The notes under the pieces: generated by a model
Told to the model about the DNA's origin: nothing
The model's database searches: none
The model's input: only the letters and a program-made list of their open reading frames with translations
Program-made: the position numbers and the translations under genes
In this document: positions 61,672-64,000 of the stretch, piece by piece
Position numbering within the stretch: position 1 is the stretch's first letter
Layout: the number at the start of each line of letters is the position of its first letter
Source of the DNA: Beijerinckiaceae bacterium
Lineage (GTDB): Bacteria > Pseudomonadota > Alphaproteobacteria > Rhizobiales > Beijerinckiaceae
DNA: 64,000 nucleotides
NCBI GenBank assembly: GCA_025458025.1
Contig: JALOTF010000001.1
Span: forward strand, 42,241 to 106,240
Direction: 5' to 3'

Positions 61672-62588
61672 CGATGTTGGATCGCATCACCCCGGCGCTG
61701 CGCGGCATTTCGGGCGTGCATGTCACGCCCTATCTCGCCTCGGGCGAACCGGATTGGGCCGGCATGGCCGATATCGTGCGCGCCATTGCCCGCGCGGGCA
61801 TCCACAACATCGTCTCCGCCGGAAACACCGGCGAGTTCTACCCGATGACGATGGCGGAGATCGAAAAGAGCCACGCGGTTGCGGCGGAAGCAGCGGCAGG
61901 ACAATCGCTGGTGACTGCGGGCATCGGCCGCGCGCAGCGCGAGGCCATCGCGCTGGGCAAGGCGGCGGCGAGGGCGGGTTGCGATGCTGTGATGGTGCAT
62001 CATCCGCTCGATCCCTTCGCCGCGCCCCAATCGCAGGCAGATTACATCCTGGGCATCGCCGATGCGCTGGAACGCCCGATCATCGCCTATATCCGCTCGG
62101 ATGCGATGGGCGTGAAGGACCTCGTTCGCGTGGCGACCCATGCGAATGTCGCGGGCGTGAAATTCGCCTCCACGAACCTGATGCTCCTCGCGGAATGCAT
62201 CCGCGCGAGTGCCGGCAGCAAGGCGGTGTGGATCTGCGGCCTCGCCGAGGGCTGGGCCGCGCCGTTCTACGCGCTGGGCGCGAGGGGCTTCACCTCCGGC
62301 CTCGTCAATGTCGTGCCGGAGACCTCGCTCGCGATCTGGAAAGCGCTGGAAGCGGGCGATTACGAGCGCGCGCGCCGTCTCGTCGATGGCATTGCCGGCT
62401 TCGAGGCGATGCGCACGAAATACGGCAACGGCGCGAATGTCACCGTGGTGAAGGAGGCGCTCGGCCTCATGGGCCGCCCGGTCGGCCCCGTGCGCCTGCC
62501 CGGCCTGCCTGAACTCAATGCCGCCGAGAAGGCCGAGCTTGCGGCGATCGTCGCGGGCTGGAACGCCCTGCGCGCCGCCGCCGAATAA
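61668..62588 (+). CDS. dihydrodipicolinate synthase/N-acetylneuraminate lyase family protein
   Basis: 306 residues starting at GTG 61668 (GTGA overlap; ATG at 61674 also possible). The TIM-barrel class I aldolase family is recognised from VSAGNTGEFYPMTMAEIEKS (the G-T/N-G-E loop), the Tyr in PIIAYIRSD and the Schiff-base Lys in VAGVKFASTN. Next to an IlvD/EDD dehydratase and far from lysine genes, it more likely acts on a 2-keto-3-deoxy sugar acid (aldolase or dehydratase) than in lysine biosynthesis; the exact reaction is inferred. Confidence 0.88.
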   Translation: MTMLDRITPALRGISGVHVTPYLASGEPDWAGMADIVRAIARAGIHNIVSAGNTGEFYPMTMAEIEKSHAVAAEAAAGQSLVTAGIGRAQREAIALGKAAARAGCDAVMVHHPLDPFAAPQSQADYILGIADALERPIIAYIRSDAMGVKDLVRVATHANVAGVKFASTNLMLLAECIRASAGSKAVWICGLAEGWAAPFYALGARGFTSGLVNVVPETSLAIWKALEAGDYERARRLVDGIAGFEAMRTKYGNGANVTVVKEALGLMGRPVGPVRLPGLPELNAAEKAELAAIVAGWNALRAAAE

Positions 62589-62603
62589 CTGCCGAGAGCC
62601 CCG

Positions 62604-64000
62604 ATGACCCGCAAAACGCCTGAAACCCTGCGTTCCGCCCGCTGGTTCGCACCCGATGACCAGCGTTCCTTCGGCCATCGCAGCCGCATGAACCAGATGG
62701 GCTATGACGACGCGGAGTTTAAGGGCCGCCCGATCATCGGCATCATCAACACCTGGTCGGATTTCGCCCAGTGCCACGCCCATTTCAAGACGCGCGTGGA
62801 GGATGTGAAGCGCGGCGTGCTGATGGCCGGCGGCTTCCCCGTGGAGCTTCCCGCCATCTCGCTTTCCGAGAGCACCGTGAAGCCCACTACGATGCTCTAT
62901 CGCAACTTTCTCGCGATGGAGACGGAAGAACTCATCCGCTCGCAGCCGGTCGATGGCGTGGTGCTGATGGGCGGCTGCGACAAGACTACGCCGGGCCTCA
63001 TCCTTGGCGCCACGAGCGCAGGCCTGCCCGCCATCTTCATGCCCGCCGGGCCGATGCTGCGCGGCAATTTTCAGGGCAAGGCGCTGGGTTCCGGCTCGGA
63101 TATGTGGAAGATGTGGGAGGAGCGCCGCGCAGGTCGCCTCTCGGAGAAGGAATGGAGCGCCGCGCAGACCGGTATCGCGCGCTCCTATGGCGTCTGCATG
63201 ACCATGGGCACAGCGGCCACGATGACCGCGCTGGCCGATGTTCTCGGCCTCTGCCTGCCCGGCACATCCTCTATTCCCGCGGCGGATGCGAACCATATCC
63301 GCATGGCCTCGGAATGCGGGCGGCGCATTGTCGAGATGGTCTGGGAGGATTTGACGCCTGCTAAAATCCAGACTCGCGAGGCCTATCTCAACGTGATCAA
63401 TGTCGCGATGGCGCTCGGGTGCTCCACGAACACGATCATCCACATTATCGCCATGGCGCGGCGCGCGGGGCAGATGATTACGCTTGACGATTTCGACGCC
63501 GCGAGCCGCAAGGTGCCCGTGCTCGCGAATATCCGCCCTTCCGGTTCGACCTACCTCATGGAGGATTTCTACTATGCGGGCGGGCTTCTCGGCCTGATGA
63601 GCCGGATGACGGAGCATCTCGACCTGACCCAGCGCAATGTCGCGGGGGAGACCTGGGCCGAGAGCCTTCAGGGCGCTAAGGTCTTCAATGACGACGTGAT
63701 CCGCCCGCTCGACAACCCGATCTATCGCGAGGGCGCGCTGGCCGTGCTCAAGGGCAATCTCGCGCCGAAGGGCTGCGTGATGAAGCCATCCGCCGCCGCG
63801 CAGCACTTGTTGAAGCATGCGGGACCCGCGCTTGTTTTCGATGATTATGCGAGCCTGAAAGCCAATATCGACCGTGACGACCTCGATGTGACGGCGAATA
63901 CCGTGCTCATCCTGCGCAATGCGGGTCCGCTCGGCGGGCCGGGCATGCCGGAATGGGGCATGCTCCCCATCCCCCGCAAGCTGCTGAAACAGGGCGTGAC
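62604..64000 (+). CDS. IlvD/EDD-family dehydratase, aldonate (L-arabonate-like) type (partial)
   Basis: The first 465 codons are visible; the gene continues past the window. Iron-sulfur ligand positions can be seen in NTWSDFAQCHAHFK, LMGGCDKTTPG and VAMALGCSTNT; IARSYGVCMTMGTAATM is also typical. The N-terminus RSARWFAPDDQRSFGHRSRM is characteristic of sugar-acid dehydratases (arabonate, xylonate) rather than IlvD for branched-chain amino acids. It would dehydrate an aldonate to a 2-keto-3-deoxy acid, matching the DHDPS-family gene 15 bp upstream. The C-terminal third is not available for checking. Confidence 0.9.
   Translation, partial: MTRKTPETLRSARWFAPDDQRSFGHRSRMNQMGYDDAEFKGRPIIGIINTWSDFAQCHAHFKTRVEDVKRGVLMAGGFPVELPAISLSESTVKPTTMLYRNFLAMETEELIRSQPVDGVVLMGGCDKTTPGLILGATSAGLPAIFMPAGPMLRGNFQGKALGSGSDMWKMWEERRAGRLSEKEWSAAQTGIARSYGVCMTMGTAATMTALADVLGLCLPGTSSIPAADANHIRMASECGRRIVEMVWEDLTPAKIQTREAYLNVINVAMALGCSTNTIIHIIAMARRAGQMITLDDFDAASRKVPVLANIRPSGSTYLMEDFYYAGGLLGLMSRMTEHLDLTQRNVAGETWAESLQGAKVFNDDVIRPLDNPIYREGALAVLKGNLAPKGCVMKPSAAAQHLLKHAGPALVFDDYASLKANIDRDDLDVTANTVLILRNAGPLGGPGMPEWGMLPIPRKLLKQGV

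Noticed and set aside
61659..63818. A 719-codon minus-strand open frame opposite the DHDPS-family and IlvD/EDD genes
   Set aside because: It is Arg/His/Ala-rich shadow translation; the plus-strand genes have clear catalytic motifs and coupled starts.
1..64000. CRISPR array, tRNA or rRNA genes, insertion sequences, prophage genes
   Set aside because: I found no regular spaced repeats, cloverleaf sequences, transposase or integrase motifs, or phage structural genes while reading both strands; this is by eye and not a covariance or profile search.

Overview
The window is high-GC, gene-dense DNA from an alphaproteobacterium. The strongest taxonomic signal is the flgI-flgJ / fliX / dksA neighbourhood: FliX is an alphaproteobacterial flagellar assembly regulator. 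A single-cysteine DksA, a PmtA-like methyltransferase and many TRAP and Bug-type solute-uptake genes fit the same class. I could not resolve the order. I saw no rRNA, tRNA, IS element, prophage or CRISPR array.

Layout. (1) 1-12.8 kb, mostly minus strand, is motility. It holds flgI-flgJ-flgN-like, a FlaG-like gene, two paralogous flagellins with their own terminators, then a TPR/GT41 SPINDLY-type glycosyltransferase followed by a CDP-deoxyhexose cassette (rfbF, rfbG, rfbC, C-methyltransferase). fliX and dksA diverge on the plus strand. The layout suggests flagellin O-glycosylation with a CDP-derived, possibly C-methylated sugar. (2) 12.8-21.2 kb is metabolic and envelope genes: LysR, nitronate monooxygenase, GST, MmsA, secreted hydrolases, a Vgb-like propeller and OpgC. 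(3) 21.5-26.1 kb carries two GGDEF-EAL proteins. (4) 26.2-30.8 kb holds a diverged aspartate-transcarbamoylase-like protein, an EamA transporter, and a two-gene DNA-repair cassette (radical SAM plus DUF4130-UdgX fusion). (5) 30.8-35.8 kb is a hexuronate-type unit (uxuA plus TRAP dctPQM) with a divergent GntR regulator and a palindromic operator between them. (6) 35.9-38.9 kb is a GbsR/MarR regulator and a cytochrome bd oxidase behind an FNR-like box. (7) 38.8-40.5 kb encodes a DCC thiol oxidoreductase and a photolyase-like flavoprotein with domains in swapped order. (8) 40.5-46.1 kb is an aromatic catabolism block: a frameshifted extradiol dioxygenase, a Bug protein, a LysR regulator and galD-galB-galC, joined by an identical 13-bp motif. 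(9) 46.2-49.8 kb has PmtA, an L,D-transpeptidase-like lipoprotein lacking key residues, and a soluble FIST-MCP sensor. (10) 50.4-59.7 kb is an IclR-centred catabolic island: fused TRAP permease, DctP, SDR, IclR, thiolase, acyl-CoA synthetase, tandem PCC/DUF296 protein and SDR. The palindrome TCCATAATATGGA recurs at its promoters. (11) 59.8-64 kb is a Bug protein, then GntR, a DHDPS-family enzyme and an IlvD/EDD dehydratase running off the window, resembling sugar-acid catabolism.

Genes within units are tightly packed, with many 4-bp ATGA or GTGA stop/start overlaps. Divergent regulator-target pairs with palindromes are the dominant regulatory design. The most unusual items are the CDP-sugar flagellin-glycosylation arrangement, the IclR operator set, the acceptor-site-altered transcarbamoylase, the transpeptidase lacking its catalytic His, and the homopolymer frameshift in the dioxygenase. 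All functional statements are read from motifs and context; no database search was possible.
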